A DNA stretch of 64,000 nucleotides from Paraglaciecola algarum (GCF_021532655.1 NZ_JAKGAS010000001.1:62001-126000); one strand, 5' to 3'. Numbered from the stretch's first letter, positions 35,890 to 46,750 are shown. Translations and numbers: made by a program. Notes: generated by a model from the sequence alone, not told the origin.

Positions 35890-36519
35890 ATGATGAATAC
35901 ACCTTTCGACCCTACTAACGCCCTTGTCCCTATGGTTGTTGAACAAACTGCAAAGGGAGAGCGTTCTTACGATATTTACTCTCGTTTATTAAAAGAGAAT
36001 GTCATTTTCCTTGTTGGTCAAGTGGAAGACCATATGGCCAATTTAATTGTGGCACAAATGCTTTTCTTAGAAGCTGAAAACCCCGAGAAAGATATATTTT
36101 TATATATCAACTCACCTGGTGGTTCAGTAACAGCTGGAATGGCTATTTATGACACCATGAACTTTATTAAACCAAACGTCAGTACGGTTTGTATTGGTCA
36201 AGCGGCTAGCATGGGCGCATTTTTGTTATCAGCAGGGGAAAAAGGCAAACGATACTGTTTACCAAACTCTCGTGTGATGATCCATCAACCTCTTGGTGGT
36301 TTCCAAGGACAGGCATCTGATTTTGAAATACATGCCAAAGAAATTTTGTCTATCAAAGAAAAGATGAATCGATTAATGGCACAGCACACTGGCCAAGATT
36401 ATGAAAAAGTTGCGCAAGACACGGACAGAGATAATTTCTTAAGTGCCGATGAAGCAATGAAGTATGGTTTGATTGATCAAGTGTTAACTTCTAGACCTGA
36501 TACAAAAAGCGATAAATGA
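35890..36519 (+). CDS. clpP: ATP-dependent Clp protease proteolytic subunit
   Basis: A 209-residue serine protease subunit of the ClpXP and ClpAP barrels. The catalytic triad is S107 in [15 protein letters not shown]132 in [10 protein letters not shown] and D181 in TDRDNFLS, corresponding to E. coli S111/H136/D185. A short N-terminal propeptide is expected. The start is one of two adjacent ATGs. clpX follows 80 bp later. Confidence 0.98.
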   Translation: MMNTPFDPTNALVPMVVEQTAKGERSYDIYSRLLKENVIFLVGQVEDHMANLIVAQMLFLEAENPEKDIFLYINSPGGSVTAGMAIYDTMNFIKPNVSTVCIGQAASMGAFLLSAGEKGKRYCLPNSRVMIHQPLGGFQGQASDFEIHAKEILSIKEKMNRLMAQHTGQDYEKVAQDTDRDNFLSADEAMKYGLIDQVLTSRPDTKSDK

Positions 36520-36599
36520 TATAGTGACTAAAGGCTAATTGAGTTTAAGTGTGATTTTGCTCAGTAAGTATTCAGTACAGAGATAGGAAAAGATCGTAA

Positions 36600-37877
36600 A
36601 TGAGTGATGATAAAAACAGCGATGGCGATAACAAGCTTCTATATTGTTCTTTTTGTGGCAAAAGCCAACATGAAGTGCGTAAGTTAATTGCTGGGCCTTC
36701 AGTATTTATATGTGACGAATGTGTAGATTTATGTAACGACATTATCCGTGAAGAAATTAAAGAAATTTCACCACAGAAAAAAGAAGATTCGTTACCCACA
36801 CCAAAAGAAATTCATGAACATTTAGATGATTATGTCATTGGCCAAGAACACGCCAAAAAAGTGTTAGCGGTTGCCGTATATAATCATTATAAACGTTTAA
36901 GAAATGGTGATGTGCATGATGGCGTAGAATTAGGTAAAAGTAATATTTTGCTAATAGGTCCAACGGGTAGTGGTAAAACACTGTTAGCTGAAACCTTAGC
37001 TCGTTTATTAGACGTACCTTTTACTATGGCAGATGCCACTACCTTAACCGAAGCCGGTTATGTGGGTGAAGACGTAGAAAACATCATTCAGAAGTTATTG
37101 CAAAAGTGTGATTACGACGTAGAAAAAGCCCAAAGGGGTATAGTCTATATTGATGAAATTGATAAAATTTCACGTAAATCAGACAACCCATCCATAACTC
37201 GTGATGTGTCTGGTGAAGGTGTTCAACAAGCTCTACTTAAATTGATTGAAGGCACCATAGCCTCTGTGCCGCCTCAAGGTGGACGTAAACACCCACAGCA
37301 AGAGTTTTTACAAGTAGATACTTCTAAAATTCTCTTTATTTGTGGTGGTGCGTTTGCTGGTTTGGACAAAGTTATTGAGCAAAGAGCACACACAGGTACA
37401 GGTATTGGGTTTGGTTCAGATATTAAAGATACCCAAAACAAAGCTAAAGAAGGTGAATTGTTCAAAAAAGTTGAGCCAGAAGATCTAGTGAAATATGGTT
37501 TGATCCCAGAGTTTATTGGACGTTTACCTGTGTTGACTAGTTTGGAAGAGTTAAGCGAAGATGCTTTAATTCAAATTTTACGCGAACCTAAAAACGCAAT
37601 CACTAAGCAGTATTCAGCCTTGTTTAATATGGAAGACACTGAACTTGAGTTTCGTGATGATGCTTTACAAGCCATTGCTAAAAAAGCCATGCAGCGAAAA
37701 ACCGGTGCAAGGGGATTACGCTCAATTGTTGAAGCTGTGTTGTTAGATACCATGTATGACTTACCGACTATGCAAGATGTGAGTAAAGTTGTGGTTGATG
37801 AAACGGTTATCCGTGGTGAGTCACAGCCAATTTTGATTTATGACAATAGTGCAGATAAAAAAGCAGTATCGGAATAA
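36600..37877 (+). CDS. clpX: ClpX ATPase unfoldase
   Basis: A 425-residue AAA+ unfoldase that feeds ClpP. The N-terminal zinc-binding domain has [19 protein letters not shown] and CDECVDLC. Walker A is GPTGSGKT, Walker B VYIDEIDK, the RKH loop GGRKHPQQ, and sensor 2 lies in [10 protein letters not shown]. The ClpP-docking IGF-type loop appears as GTGIGFGSD. Confidence 0.98.
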   Translation: MSDDKNSDGDNKLLYCSFCGKSQHEVRKLIAGPSVFICDECVDLCNDIIREEIKEISPQKKEDSLPTPKEIHEHLDDYVIGQEHAKKVLAVAVYNHYKRLRNGDVHDGVELGKSNILLIGPTGSGKTLLAETLARLLDVPFTMADATTLTEAGYVGEDVENIIQKLLQKCDYDVEKAQRGIVYIDEIDKISRKSDNPSITRDVSGEGVQQALLKLIEGTIASVPPQGGRKHPQQEFLQVDTSKILFICGGAFAGLDKVIEQRAHTGTGIGFGSDIKDTQNKAKEGELFKKVEPEDLVKYGLIPEFIGRLPVLTSLEELSEDALIQILREPKNAITKQYSALFNMEDTELEFRDDALQAIAKKAMQRKTGARGLRSIVEAVLLDTMYDLPTMQDVSKVVVDETVIRGESQPILIYDNSADKKAVSE

Positions 37878-37905
37878 TGCAAAAGTAATAAATATATATC
37901 GAATA

Positions 37906-37932
37906 AAGACTCTTTTTAAGAGTCTTTTTTTT
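37906..37932 (+). terminator. Terminator after clpX
   Basis: A 9-bp stem (AAGACTCTT, 37906-37914, with 37918-37926) has a 3-base loop and is followed by a continuous T run. It separates clpPX from lon, which has its own heat-shock promoter. Confidence 0.9.
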
Positions 37933-38014
37933 GTCTGTTTACTTGATTGAACTCTGCCTTGGTTGTTTATTGAGCAGCTAAATTAGTTAATTTTAAATGT
38001 TTTGCTGATTTTGT

Positions 38015-38041
38015 TTGAACTTTACTAGCCTAGCCCCATAT
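38015..38041 (+). promoter_or_regulatory. Sigma-32 heat-shock promoter of lon
   Basis: TTGAAC at 38015-38020, 13 bp, then CCCCATAT at 38034-38041 matches the RpoH consensus (CTTGAA, 13-15 bp, CCCCATnT). The lon ATG lies 49 bp downstream. Confidence 0.85.
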
Positions 38042-38089
38042 AGTTTAACTATAGAAAATAATATTAAATAAACGAGTACGAGATTAAGC

Positions 38090-40456
38090 ATGACAGAAGC
38101 GAAAAAAAATCACGTTGAAATGCCCGTTTTGGCTCTACGTGATGTTGTAGTTTATCCGCATATGGTTATTCCTTTGTTTGTCGGCAGAGAGAAATCAATT
38201 CGCTGTTTAGAAGCGTCTATGGAAAAAGACAAACAAATCTTTCTAGTTGCTCAAAAAGATGCAGGTGTTGATGAACCTCAATCTGAAGATGTCTTCACGG
38301 TAGGCACCTTAGCCACTATTTTACAATTGCTTAAGTTACCTGATGGCACGGTTAAAGTGTTAGTGGAAGGTAACTTAAGAGGTGAGATCAGTGAATTTGT
38401 CAGCACTGAAGATTTCTTTATAGCTAATGTGCAAAGTTCAGTGGATGAAGAATTACCAGAAGCAGAACAAGAAATCCTTATTCGTTCTGCTATTTCTCAG
38501 TTTGAAGGTTACGTTAAACTCAATAAAAAAATCCCACCTGAGGTGCTAACCTCGCTAAATGGGATCGAAGATGCCGCCCGTTTAGCTGACACCATGGCAG
38601 CTCACATGCCATTAAAGTTAGCAGAAAAACAAAAAGTACTAGAGATGAACAGTATCACTGAACGTTTAGAGTATTTAATGGCGCTAATGGAAAGTGAAAT
38701 TGATTTACTCCAAGTAGAGAAAAAAATTCGTACTCGTGTTAAAAAACAAATGGAAAAAAGCCAGCGTGAGTACTATTTGAATGAGCAAATGAAAGCTATT
38801 CAAAAAGAATTAGGCGAAGGCGAAGAATCTGTAGATGAATTCGAAGCTCTAAATCAAAAGATTATTGATGCCAAAATGCCTGAAGAGGCAAAGAAAAAAG
38901 CCACAGCTGAATTAACTAAATTGAAAATGATGTCGCCTATGTCTGCAGAGGCGACTGTCGTGCGTAGTTATATCGATTGGTTAGCGAATGTACCTTGGGT
39001 TAAGCGTAGTGCTGTTAAGAAAAACTTAGCTTTGGCGGATGAAGTGTTAAATGCTGATCATTACGGCTTAGACAAAGTAAAAGAACGTATTATCGAATAT
39101 TTAGCCGTTCAGCAAAGAGTGAAAAAACTTAAAGGTCCTATCTTGTGTTTAGTTGGGCCTCCTGGTGTGGGTAAAACCTCATTAGGTCAGTCTATTGCTA
39201 AAGCAACGGGGCGTAAGTATGTTCGTATGGCGTTAGGTGGCGTGCGAGATGAAGCTGAGATACGTGGTCATAGAAGAACCTACATAGGCTCAATGCCTGG
39301 AAAAATGATCCAGAAAATGGCCAAAGTAGGGGTGAAAAATCCCCTGTTTTTGTTAGATGAAATCGATAAGATGTCATCTGATATGCGTGGTGACCCATCA
39401 TCAGCTTTATTAGAAGTATTAGATCCAGAACAAAATGCAAGTTTCAGTGATCATTATTTGGAAGTAGATTATGACTTATCTGATGTGATGTTCGTAGCCA
39501 CTTCAAACAGTATGAATATTCCGGGGCCGTTACTCGACCGTATGGAGGTTATTCGCTTATCTGGATACACAGAAGACGAAAAATTAAATATTGCTACTCA
39601 GCACTTGATGGAAAAACAGATATCTCGCAACGGCCTGAAAAAGGGTGAATTGGTCATTGAAGAAAGCGCAGTAATTGGCATTATTCGTCATTATACTCGC
39701 GAAGCTGGAGTGCGTAGCTTAGAGCGTGAAATTTCTAAAATTTGTCGTAAAGCTGTGAAAAACATTCTACTGGATAAATCTCTAAAACAAGTGGTAGTTA
39801 ATCAAGACAACCTTAAAGAGTTTTTAGGTGTACAAAGGTTTGATTACGGCAAAGCTGATAAAGAAAATCAAATAGGCCAAGTAACCGGTTTAGCTTGGAC
39901 TCAAGTAGGCGGAGAATTATTGACTATTGAAGCCACTTCGGTAGTAGGTAAAGGTAAAACGACTTTCACCGGTTCTTTAGGTGATGTGATGCAAGAGTCA
40001 ATACAGACTGCATTAACGGTAGTAAGAAGCCGAGCTGAAAAATTACGTATTAATGACGATTTTCATGAAAAGCGTGATATTCATGTGCATGTCCCTGAAG
40101 GTGCTACGCCTAAAGATGGTCCAAGTGCTGGTATCGGAATGTGTACCGCGTTAATTTCTGCATTAACCGGTAACCCAGTTAAATGTGAAGTGGCCATGAC
40201 AGGTGAAATTACCTTACGTGGTGAAGTGTTGCCAATTGGTGGGTTAAAAGAAAAGTTATTGGCGGCTCATAGAGGTGGAATTAAGACTGTTATTATTCCA
40301 AAAGATAACGAAAGAGACTTAGAAGAAATTCCTGATAACGTAAAACAAGACTTAAGCATCCATCCTGTGAAGTGGATTGATGAGGTTCTGGAGCTGGCGT
40401 TATCTGGACAACCAGATAAAATTTCACCAGTTAAAGCCAAAAAGGTTAAAAAGTAG
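38090..40456 (+). CDS. lon: Lon protease
   Basis: A 788-residue ATP-dependent serine protease for damaged and regulatory proteins. The N-terminal substrate-binding domain opens [20 protein letters not shown]. The AAA+ module has Walker [10 protein letters not shown] and Walker [10 protein letters not shown]. The C-terminal protease domain has the catalytic Ser in [11 protein letters not shown] (about residue 680) and the catalytic Lys in [13 protein letters not shown] sigma-32 promoter precedes it. Confidence 0.98.
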   Translation: MTEAKKNHVEMPVLALRDVVVYPHMVIPLFVGREKSIRCLEASMEKDKQIFLVAQKDAGVDEPQSEDVFTVGTLATILQLLKLPDGTVKVLVEGNLRGEISEFVSTEDFFIANVQSSVDEELPEAEQEILIRSAISQFEGYVKLNKKIPPEVLTSLNGIEDAARLADTMAAHMPLKLAEKQKVLEMNSITERLEYLMALMESEIDLLQVEKKIRTRVKKQMEKSQREYYLNEQMKAIQKELGEGEESVDEFEALNQKIIDAKMPEEAKKKATAELTKLKMMSPMSAEATVVRSYIDWLANVPWVKRSAVKKNLALADEVLNADHYGLDKVKERIIEYLAVQQRVKKLKGPILCLVGPPGVGKTSLGQSIAKATGRKYVRMALGGVRDEAEIRGHRRTYIGSMPGKMIQKMAKVGVKNPLFLLDEIDKMSSDMRGDPSSALLEVLDPEQNASFSDHYLEVDYDLSDVMFVATSNSMNIPGPLLDRMEVIRLSGYTEDEKLNIATQHLMEKQISRNGLKKGELVIEESAVIGIIRHYTREAGVRSLEREISKICRKAVKNILLDKSLKQVVVNQDNLKEFLGVQRFDYGKADKENQIGQVTGLAWTQVGGELLTIEATSVVGKGKTTFTGSLGDVMQESIQTALTVVRSRAEKLRINDDFHEKRDIHVHVPEGATPKDGPSAGIGMCTALISALTGNPVKCEVAMTGEITLRGEVLPIGGLKEKLLAAHRGGIKTVIIPKDNERDLEEIPDNVKQDLSIHPVKWIDEVLELALSGQPDKISPVKAKKVKK

Positions 40457-40691
40457 ACAAAAAAACGAGTTTTTTTTAATTTTTTTGGTTTTTAGGGCTT
40501 CACTATGTAAAAAGATATGGTAGCCTTTATCACAGATTCGCTTGAAGCCTTGTCGCAAAAGGGATTGAGACGACTCAGAAATGTTAAAATTTTGTAAGTG
40601 TGCTTGAAATTAATTTTCAAGCTTGATATAACAATCCGGCTTCGCATAATGCAAGTCAAAAGTAATAATAACAAATGAAGGGGTTCATATT

Positions 40692-40964
40692 GTGAATAAG
40701 TCAGAACTTATTGATTCAATCGCTGCAAGTGCAGATATTTCTAAAGCAGCTGCAGGTCGCGCACTAGATGCGTTAACTTCTGCAGTAACAACAGCACTTA
40801 AAGACGGTGATCAAGTTGCATTAGTTGGCTTCGGAACATTTTCGGTTCGTGAACGTGCTGCTCGTAGTGGTCGTAATCCACAAACTGGTGAAACTATTCA
40901 GATTTCAGCAGCTAAAGTTCCTTCTTTCAAAGCTGGTAAAGCACTGAAAGACGCATGTAACTAA
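40692..40964 (+). CDS. hupB: DNA-binding protein HU-beta
   Basis: A 90-residue nucleoid protein, starting with GTG at 40692 ([27 protein letters not shown] after initiation). The beta-arm signature [21 protein letters not shown] is present in full, with the DNA-intercalating Pro in RNPQTGE. HU bends and compacts DNA as a dimer. It is located after lon as in other gammaproteobacteria and has its own terminator. Confidence 0.97.
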   Translation: MNKSELIDSIAASADISKAAAGRALDALTSAVTTALKDGDQVALVGFGTFSVRERAARSGRNPQTGETIQISAAKVPSFKAGKALKDACN

Positions 40965-40984
40965 GATTTTAGTTTATGTATAGA

Positions 40985-41011
40985 AAAGGCGATGATTTCA
41001 TCGCCTTTTTT
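40985..41011 (+). terminator. Terminator after hupB
   Basis: An 11-bp perfect stem (AAAGGCGATGA, 40985-40995, with 40998-41008) has a 2-base loop followed by T residues, 21 bp after the hupB stop. Confidence 0.9.
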
Positions 41012-41206
41012 GTTGTTGAGACAAAATTAATTTTGTCGCCTGATTGTTTTAAAAGCTGAATAACACTCCCCATTACTAAATATCTTTCATTCACTGTTAA
41101 TCATTGTTAATAATTTTGCTTGTTTAGTATATAATCTCGGCCGCTTGCAGTAGAGGTTACCTCGCCGCTTATCAGTAAATGCTCAATTTGGAGTTTGGAC
41201 GTTAGT

Positions 41207-43084
41207 ATGTTGGAAAGAATTAGAGAAGGATCACAGGGCAAATTGGCCATGGTGATTTTAGGATTAGTCATTTTAAGTTTTATGTTTGCAGGTGTCAGTA
41301 GTTACACCAACTCTTCAGGTGGAGAAGTGGCAGCAAATGTAAATGGTGAAGAGATCACACTGAATGAGTTAGAAAAAGCTTATCAAAATGATCGTGCCCG
41401 TATGGAGCAACAATATGGCGACGCATTTGCAACTTTGGCAAGTGATGCGGCATATTTACAAAACTTCAGAAAAGGCATTTTAGATAGACTTATTGCTGAG
41501 AAACTGATGGACCAAGCCGCTCAGGAGCTAGGTTTACGAGTGAGTGACGAGCAAGTTAAAAAAGCCATTGTTAACATGCGCGAATTTCAAATTGACGGAA
41601 AGTTTGATAACGAAAGGTATTTAACACTTCTGCGTCAGGTCGGATTGCAACCGAATAATTTCAGAGACACCATGCGCGTGGATATGGTTCGCAGGCAGTT
41701 ATCTCAATCATTAATTGGTACTGAGTTTGCGTTAGACAATGAAGCTAAATCAACTCATAAAATGCAACAACAAACCCGTGATTTACGTTATTTGAATATC
41801 CCTGCGACTAAGTTTAATGACCAAGTTGAAGTGAGTGATGAACAAATTAACACTTATTATCAAGCTAACATTAGTCAATTTGATACAGAGCAAAAAGTGA
41901 GTTTGGCATACGTAGAGTTAACTCTAGAAGATTTGTTACCAGAAATTAGTGTAACTGACGTTGAGCTGAGAGATTTTTATTCACAAAATATTGATGATTA
42001 CCGCACGCCCGAAGAGCGAAAAGCATCGCATATCTTGTTTGAAAGCGCAGAAGAAGACGACGCTATATTAGCTCAAGCTGAAGAAGTTTTAGCTAAAGCT
42101 CAAGCTGGTGAAGACTTTGCTGAATTAGCTAAACAATATTCTAGCGATACTTTTAGTGCTGAAAATGGTGGTGATTTGGGATTCTTTGGTAAAGGTATCA
42201 TGGATCCTGCATTTGAAGACGCTGCCTTTGCCTTAGCTGCTAATGGTGACCTTAGTTCCGTGGTTAAAAGTGCATTTGGTTATCATATTATTAAACTTAT
42301 AGACACTAAACCTGAACAAATTACAGCTTTTGAAGATGTATTAGATGAAATTACAACTCAAGTGAAAACACAAAAAGCAGAAGAAGAGTTCTATAGTATT
42401 CAACAACGTATTGCTGAAGTCGCTTTTGAAATTCCTGACAATTTAGATGAAGTAGCGGCTGTTGCAAATAAGTCTGTTATCACTACAGACTTGTTTAGCC
42501 GAACTGCGCCACCTCAAGTAGTATCTGAACCTAAGGTACTGGCAATTGCATTTAGTGATGAGTTAATTGAAGAAGCGGTTAACAGTGAAGTGATAGAGTT
42601 GGCTCAAAATCATATTATGGTTGTACGAGTAGCTCAGCATGAAGCTGAACGTACCAAGGCCTTAGATGAAGTTTCAGCACAAATTAAATTAGTTTTATCT
42701 GCTGAAGCTGCGCAACAAGCTGCCAGAGATTGGGCAGCAGAAGTACAAGCTGAATTGAATAATGACGAAGTACTGGCTGCTAAATTGCAGACTCTAGACT
42801 TAGTTTGGGAAGAAAAAGCTGCGGTGACTCGTAACGATGGGGCTGTATCTCGAACTATAGTTGAAGCTGGATTTAAACTTGCTGAAACTCAATCTGAAAT
42901 TGTAGATCTGGTGACGGGTGATGTGAGTTTAGTGCAAACACTTAAAGTGAATGTCGCTGAAGAAGCAGATGCGACCCAATTAACTAATATACAAACTCAA
43001 CTGGCTTCTGCTAAAACCCAAAACCTATACGGTGCTGTGGTTGAATCATTAAAAGCTCAAGCGAGTATCGAGATATATCTATAA
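41207..43084 (+). CDS. ppiD: Periplasmic chaperone PpiD
   Basis: A 625-residue inner-membrane-anchored protein of the SurA/parvulin family that receives exported proteins at SecYEG. It has the N-terminal helix LAMVILGLVILSFMFAGV, a SurA-like region, then a parvulin domain (about 263-355) with RKASHILF, GGDLGFFGKGIMDPAFEDAAF and GYHIIKLIDTKP. I choose ATG 41207 (MLERIREGSQGKL), four codons after a TTG that also opens the frame. Confidence 0.95.
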   Translation: MLERIREGSQGKLAMVILGLVILSFMFAGVSSYTNSSGGEVAANVNGEEITLNELEKAYQNDRARMEQQYGDAFATLASDAAYLQNFRKGILDRLIAEKLMDQAAQELGLRVSDEQVKKAIVNMREFQIDGKFDNERYLTLLRQVGLQPNNFRDTMRVDMVRRQLSQSLIGTEFALDNEAKSTHKMQQQTRDLRYLNIPATKFNDQVEVSDEQINTYYQANISQFDTEQKVSLAYVELTLEDLLPEISVTDVELRDFYSQNIDDYRTPEERKASHILFESAEEDDAILAQAEEVLAKAQAGEDFAELAKQYSSDTFSAENGGDLGFFGKGIMDPAFEDAAFALAANGDLSSVVKSAFGYHIIKLIDTKPEQITAFEDVLDEITTQVKTQKAEEEFYSIQQRIAEVAFEIPDNLDEVAAVANKSVITTDLFSRTAPPQVVSEPKVLAIAFSDELIEEAVNSEVIELAQNHIMVVRVAQHEAERTKALDEVSAQIKLVLSAEAAQQAARDWAAEVQAELNNDEVLAAKLQTLDLVWEEKAAVTRNDGAVSRTIVEAGFKLAETQSEIVDLVTGDVSLVQTLKVNVAEEADATQLTNIQTQLASAKTQNLYGAVVESLKAQASIEIYL

Positions 43085-43108
43085 CATACGGTTATTTTGA
43101 TAATAAAA

Positions 43109-43133
43109 AAAGAGCAGAAATGCTCTTTTTTTA
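43109..43133. terminator. Bidirectional terminator after ppiD
   Basis: The stem AAAGAGCA (43109-43116) pairs with TGCTCTTT (43121-43128). A run precedes and T run follows it, so it can serve ppiD (plus) and the small membrane gene converging from the right (minus). Confidence 0.85.
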
Positions 43134-43169
43134 TGTCTGTAGATTAGGACTGACGGTAATAGGTAAAAG

Positions 43170-43346
43170 TTACTGAATTTTGGTTAACCATAAAATGACC
43201 GCATAAAAAGCGGCGATGACACTCGAAAATATTAATATATAAATATAACCCTGTTTGCCTTGACCTAAGGTAAAGCCTTTCATTTTTAGGTAGGCAGTCC
43301 ATAAAAAGCACAATCCTAATGGCAATAAAAACAACATTTTCAACAT
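43170..43346 (-). CDS. 58-residue membrane protein
   Basis: A short gene that length cut-offs would miss. It runs from ATG at 43344-43346 to TAA at 43170-43172. The protein opens MLKMLFLLPLGLCFLWTAY, has a polar turn KMKGFTLGQGKQG (about 21-33), then a second helix YIYILIFSSVIAAFYAVILW. Two hydrophobic helices, a charged loop and a shared terminator at its 3' end argue that it is real. The family is not recognised and no function can be given. Confidence 0.65.
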   Translation of the reverse strand: MLKMLFLLPLGLCFLWTAYLKMKGFTLGQGKQGYIYILIFSSVIAAFYAVILWLTKIQ

Positions 43347-43451
43347 GAATTAATCAGCCCTTTTAATCGCTTAAAGTTTTAGAGAGCTTAACAGAAAATA
43401 ACATCTAAATGTTATACAAGCTTAATTTCCCCAGTCAAAGATGACACATAA

Positions 43452-43480
43452 GCGTCATAAATATGTCAACCCATTGTCAC
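43452..43480 (+). promoter_or_regulatory. Candidate Pho box (three PhoB half-sites)
   Basis: Three 7-base units lie at exact 11-bp spacing: GCGTCAT (43452-43458), ATGTCAA (43463-43469) and TTGTCAC (43474-43480). Each matches the PhoB half-site CTGTCAT at 5 of 7 positions with the GTCA core kept. The array lies about 50 bp upstream of the lipoprotein start, the usual activator position. Confidence 0.6.
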
Positions 43481-43531
43481 TTTTGTTACTCAAACTTGTT
43501 CCCTTTATTTTTACTTACAAATGGATGGAAC

Positions 43532-46072
43532 ATGAATTTTAAACTGACTAAAACTTTTTTGGCTATTGCGTTAACTTTAGGGTTAGCTGGTTGTGCTGAT
43601 GACGGTGATACCGGCCCTGCTGGGGTAAATGGTGCGGATGGTGCTAACGGAGAAAATGGTATTGACGGAGCTCAAGGTTTAGCCAGTTTACTTCGTCATA
43701 CCACTCTTTATAGCGGTAATGAACATTGTTTCTCCGGCGGTACCGCTATTGATTCTGGCCTAGATCTAGACTCAGATGGTGTATTGGCTGACACAGAAGT
43801 AACAAGTTCTTCAACTATTTGTGCATCAACTCAGCTAAGCCATAAAAGTTTTAATCGGATTGCGTCTTTTCCAGTTTGTTCTCAAATAGATATCAACTGT
43901 AATGACGATACTGAAACATCTGCAGAAATTGTATCAGCAAGTGAAGATGGCTTAACGTTAGTTTATACCGATAGCCCTAACGAACAACTTGGTTTCATCA
44001 ATATTACAGATCCTGCCAATCCAGTCGCTGCAGGTACGTTAGCTTTAGCCGGAGAGCCTACTTCGGTTTCTGTAATTGGTAATTATGCGTTAGTGGGCAT
44101 TAATAGCTCAGCAAACTATATTGATGTTGCAGGGTCTTTAGCTGTGATCAATATTGAAACCCAAGCGTTAGTCGCCACTATTGACTTAGGTGGTCAACCA
44201 GACTCTGTAGCCGTTAGCCCAGACGGTATGTACGCGGTAATTGCTATTGAAAATGAGCGGGACGAAGATTTAGGAGACGGCGTTCCTCCACAAGCTCCAG
44301 CTGGTTATTTGTCGATTGTAGAATTATCTGGAGAACCAAATACTTGGACTGCGACAAGTGTTGATTTTACCGGTATTGCTGATTTATATGCAGACGATCC
44401 AGAGCCTGAATTTGTCGACATTAACAGTGACAATATAGCTGTTGTGACCTTACAAGAAAACAACCACATTATATTGGTTGATTTAGCTGATGCTTCAATC
44501 CTGAATGAATTCTCCGCGGGCACAGTAGATTTAACTCAAGTTGATAAAACCGAAGAAGAAGCAGTAATCTCCCAAACTGAATCTTTAGATGCTGTTTTAC
44601 GTGAACCTGATGGTGTCACTTGGTTAGGTACTGAATATTTTGCCACTGCAGATGAAGGTGATTTAGACGGTGGCTCTCGTGGCTTTACGGTATTTAATAA
44701 ACAAGGTGAAGTGGTTTACGCTGCAGGTTCTAGCATGGAGCACATGGTGGCGAGCGTGGGGCACTATCCTGATGCACGTTCTAAAAACAAAGGTAATGAG
44801 CCTGAAAACGCTGAATATGGGGTGTTCGGTGATGAGCGTTATTTGTTTGTAAACTCTGAACGTTCAAGTTTAGTATTTGTGTATGACGTAGCTGATTATA
44901 CAAAACCTATGTTTAAACAAGTTCTACCAGCAGGTGTAGCGCCAGAAGGTGCTTTGGCGATCCCAAGTCGTAACTTATTGGTAGTAGCAAGTGAAGCAGA
45001 TGAGCGTGATGCAAAAATGCGCTCGGTTGTGAATATTTATAACTATTCTGCAAACCCACAACAATATCCGACTATACAGTCAACTTACCGTGTAGATGGT
45101 ACACCTATTCCATTTAGTGCTCTATCTGGTTTAAGTGCTGATCCACAAAATGCAAATCTACTTTACTCAGTAGAAGATAGCTTTTATTTAAGTAACCGTA
45201 TTTTTACTATCGATACGTCTGTTACACCAGCTTCATTGATTAAAGAAACTTATATCAAAGATACGAATGATGTGTTTTCAGCAATCGCTGCCGCAGCTTT
45301 AGTTGATAACACTGTAGATGCTGACGATGCTACTCGTGTTGATGTGTTTGATGAAGCAGATTTAGCTGGTATGATCAATTCAGATAAAACTGTCAACATT
45401 GATCCTGAAGGTATAGCTAAAGCCAGTGATGGTGGGTTTTGGGTCGCGTCAGAAGGTTCTGGTACCAAAGGTGATTCTTCCCGTCCAATTAACAGTCTTA
45501 ACTTTATCTTTAAAACGGATGTTAATGGTGTCATTGAGGAAGTGATCACCTTGCCAGATGCTATTAACGATAAACAATTACGATTCGGTTTTGAAGGTGT
45601 AACTGAATATGCGGGTAATGTTTATGTGGCTTTCCAACGAGTTTGGGCCGGCGATAATAATGTTCGTTTAGGTGTTTACAATACTACGGCTAAAACCTGG
45701 AGTTTCTTGTATTACCCATTAGACGCGACTGAATCACAAAATGGCGGTTGGGTGGGTTTATCCGATATCACTTCTCTTAATAACGGTCAGTTTTTGGTAC
45801 TAGAGAGAGATAATCAAGGCGGCCCGGATGCTGCAATCAAGCGTATTTACCACATTGACACTGCAGGTTTAGTTGATGGCGATACTGTGACTAAAACATT
45901 AGTTAGAGATGTATTACCAGATATGAAAGTGGCTAATGGTTTAGCTGCTGAAAAAGTTGAAGGCATGGCTGTCATGGCAAACGGAGAGGTATATATAGTC
46001 AATGACAATGATGGCGTTGACGACAATAGTGGTGAAATTCAGTTAACTAATTTAGGTAAAATATTAAATTAG
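43532..46072 (+). CDS. Phytase/esterase-like lipoprotein
   Basis: An 846-residue surface or periplasmic lipoprotein. It has signal and lipobox TLGLAGC (lipidated C21), then a short collagen-like Gly-X-Y run (about 25-50). A middle beta-propeller-like part (VAVSPDGMYAVIAIENE; about 130-520) follows. The C-terminal half (about 540-846) has the esterase-like-activity-of-phytase pattern (VNIDPEGIAKASDGGFWVAS, LRFGFEGVTEYAGNVYVAF, VEGMAVMANGEVYIVNDND). Such proteins are linked to release of phosphate from organic esters, though activity is not proven for the family. ATG 43532 is chosen because the longer frame starts inside the Pho-box array. Confidence 0.8.
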   Translation: MNFKLTKTFLAIALTLGLAGCADDGDTGPAGVNGADGANGENGIDGAQGLASLLRHTTLYSGNEHCFSGGTAIDSGLDLDSDGVLADTEVTSSSTICASTQLSHKSFNRIASFPVCSQIDINCNDDTETSAEIVSASEDGLTLVYTDSPNEQLGFINITDPANPVAAGTLALAGEPTSVSVIGNYALVGINSSANYIDVAGSLAVINIETQALVATIDLGGQPDSVAVSPDGMYAVIAIENERDEDLGDGVPPQAPAGYLSIVELSGEPNTWTATSVDFTGIADLYADDPEPEFVDINSDNIAVVTLQENNHIILVDLADASILNEFSAGTVDLTQVDKTEEEAVISQTESLDAVLREPDGVTWLGTEYFATADEGDLDGGSRGFTVFNKQGEVVYAAGSSMEHMVASVGHYPDARSKNKGNEPENAEYGVFGDERYLFVNSERSSLVFVYDVADYTKPMFKQVLPAGVAPEGALAIPSRNLLVVASEADERDAKMRSVVNIYNYSANPQQYPTIQSTYRVDGTPIPFSALSGLSADPQNANLLYSVEDSFYLSNRIFTIDTSVTPASLIKETYIKDTNDVFSAIAAAALVDNTVDADDATRVDVFDEADLAGMINSDKTVNIDPEGIAKASDGGFWVASEGSGTKGDSSRPINSLNFIFKTDVNGVIEEVITLPDAINDKQLRFGFEGVTEYAGNVYVAFQRVWAGDNNVRLGVYNTTAKTWSFLYYPLDATESQNGGWVGLSDITSLNNGQFLVLERDNQGGPDAAIKRIYHIDTAGLVDGDTVTKTLVRDVLPDMKVANGLAAEKVEGMAVMANGEVYIVNDNDGVDDNSGEIQLTNLGKILN

Positions 46073-46091
46073 GAAACTTAGTTTTATGTGT

Positions 46092-46119
46092 AAAAGGGTG
46101 GCTTAGGCTACCCTTTTTT
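46092..46119 (+). terminator. Terminator after the phytase-like gene
   Basis: The stem AAAAGGGTGGC (46092-46102) pairs with GCTACCCTTTT (46107-46117), with one G-T pair and a 4-base loop. A T tract follows, 20 bp after the stop codon. Confidence 0.88.
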
Positions 46120-46274
46120 ATGTTTGAAGATCTAATCGTTATTTTTATGGCGATTTATTAGGTTTTTGGCCATTAATTGCATATAATCCGCGCGAAATTT
46201 TTATTGGGCTTGTTTTCGTTATTGATATTAAGCCCTGTTCAATCTAATTAATATCTAATTTTGGAGTTAAGAAA

Positions 46275-46706
46275 ATGGCTTTAGAGCGCACTTTTTCTAT
46301 CATCAAGCCTGATGCCGTTGCTAAGAACGTTATCGGTGCTATTTATAATCGTTTTGAATCTGCGGGTTTAAAAATTGTTGCTTCTAAAATGGTGCATTTA
46401 AGCCAAGAGAAAGCTGAAGGTTTTTATGCTGAGCACAGCGAGCGTCCGTTCTTTGGTGCTTTAGTTTCTTTTATGACATCTGGTCCAGTTATGATTCAAG
46501 TGTTAGAAGGCGAAAATGCTGTACTTAAAAATCGTGAAATTATGGGGGCGACTAACCCAGCTGAAGCCTTAGCCGGTACTTTACGTTCAGATTATGCTGC
46601 TTCAATTGACGAAAACGCGTGTCACGGTTCAGATGCGCCTGAATCAGCTGCTCGTGAAATTGCATACTTCTTCTCTGACGAAGAAATTTGCCCACGTACA
46701 CGTTAA
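46275..46706 (+). CDS. ndk: Nucleoside diphosphate kinase
   Basis: A 143-residue enzyme that balances NTP and dNTP pools by phosphate transfer through a histidine. It has the opening [18 protein letters not shown] and the active site [16 protein letters not shown] with phospho-His H117. Full family length. It has a GGAG ribosome site and its own terminator. Confidence 0.98.
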   Translation: MALERTFSIIKPDAVAKNVIGAIYNRFESAGLKIVASKMVHLSQEKAEGFYAEHSERPFFGALVSFMTSGPVMIQVLEGENAVLKNREIMGATNPAEALAGTLRSDYAASIDENACHGSDAPESAAREIAYFFSDEEICPRTR

Positions 46707-46726
46707 GAAATACCCGTACAATTTGC

Positions 46727-46750
46727 AAAAGGGAGCTTCGGCTCCCTTTT
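46727..46750 (+). terminator. Terminator after ndk
   Basis: A 10-bp perfect stem AAAAGGGAGC/GCTCCCTTTT is capped by the extra-stable tetraloop TTCG (46737-46740), 20 bp after the ndk stop. Confidence 0.92.

Noticed and set aside
40467..40487. Terminator after lon
   Set aside because: The only hairpin is a run of A pairing with a run of T around CGAG. It has no G/C stem, so I do not call it.
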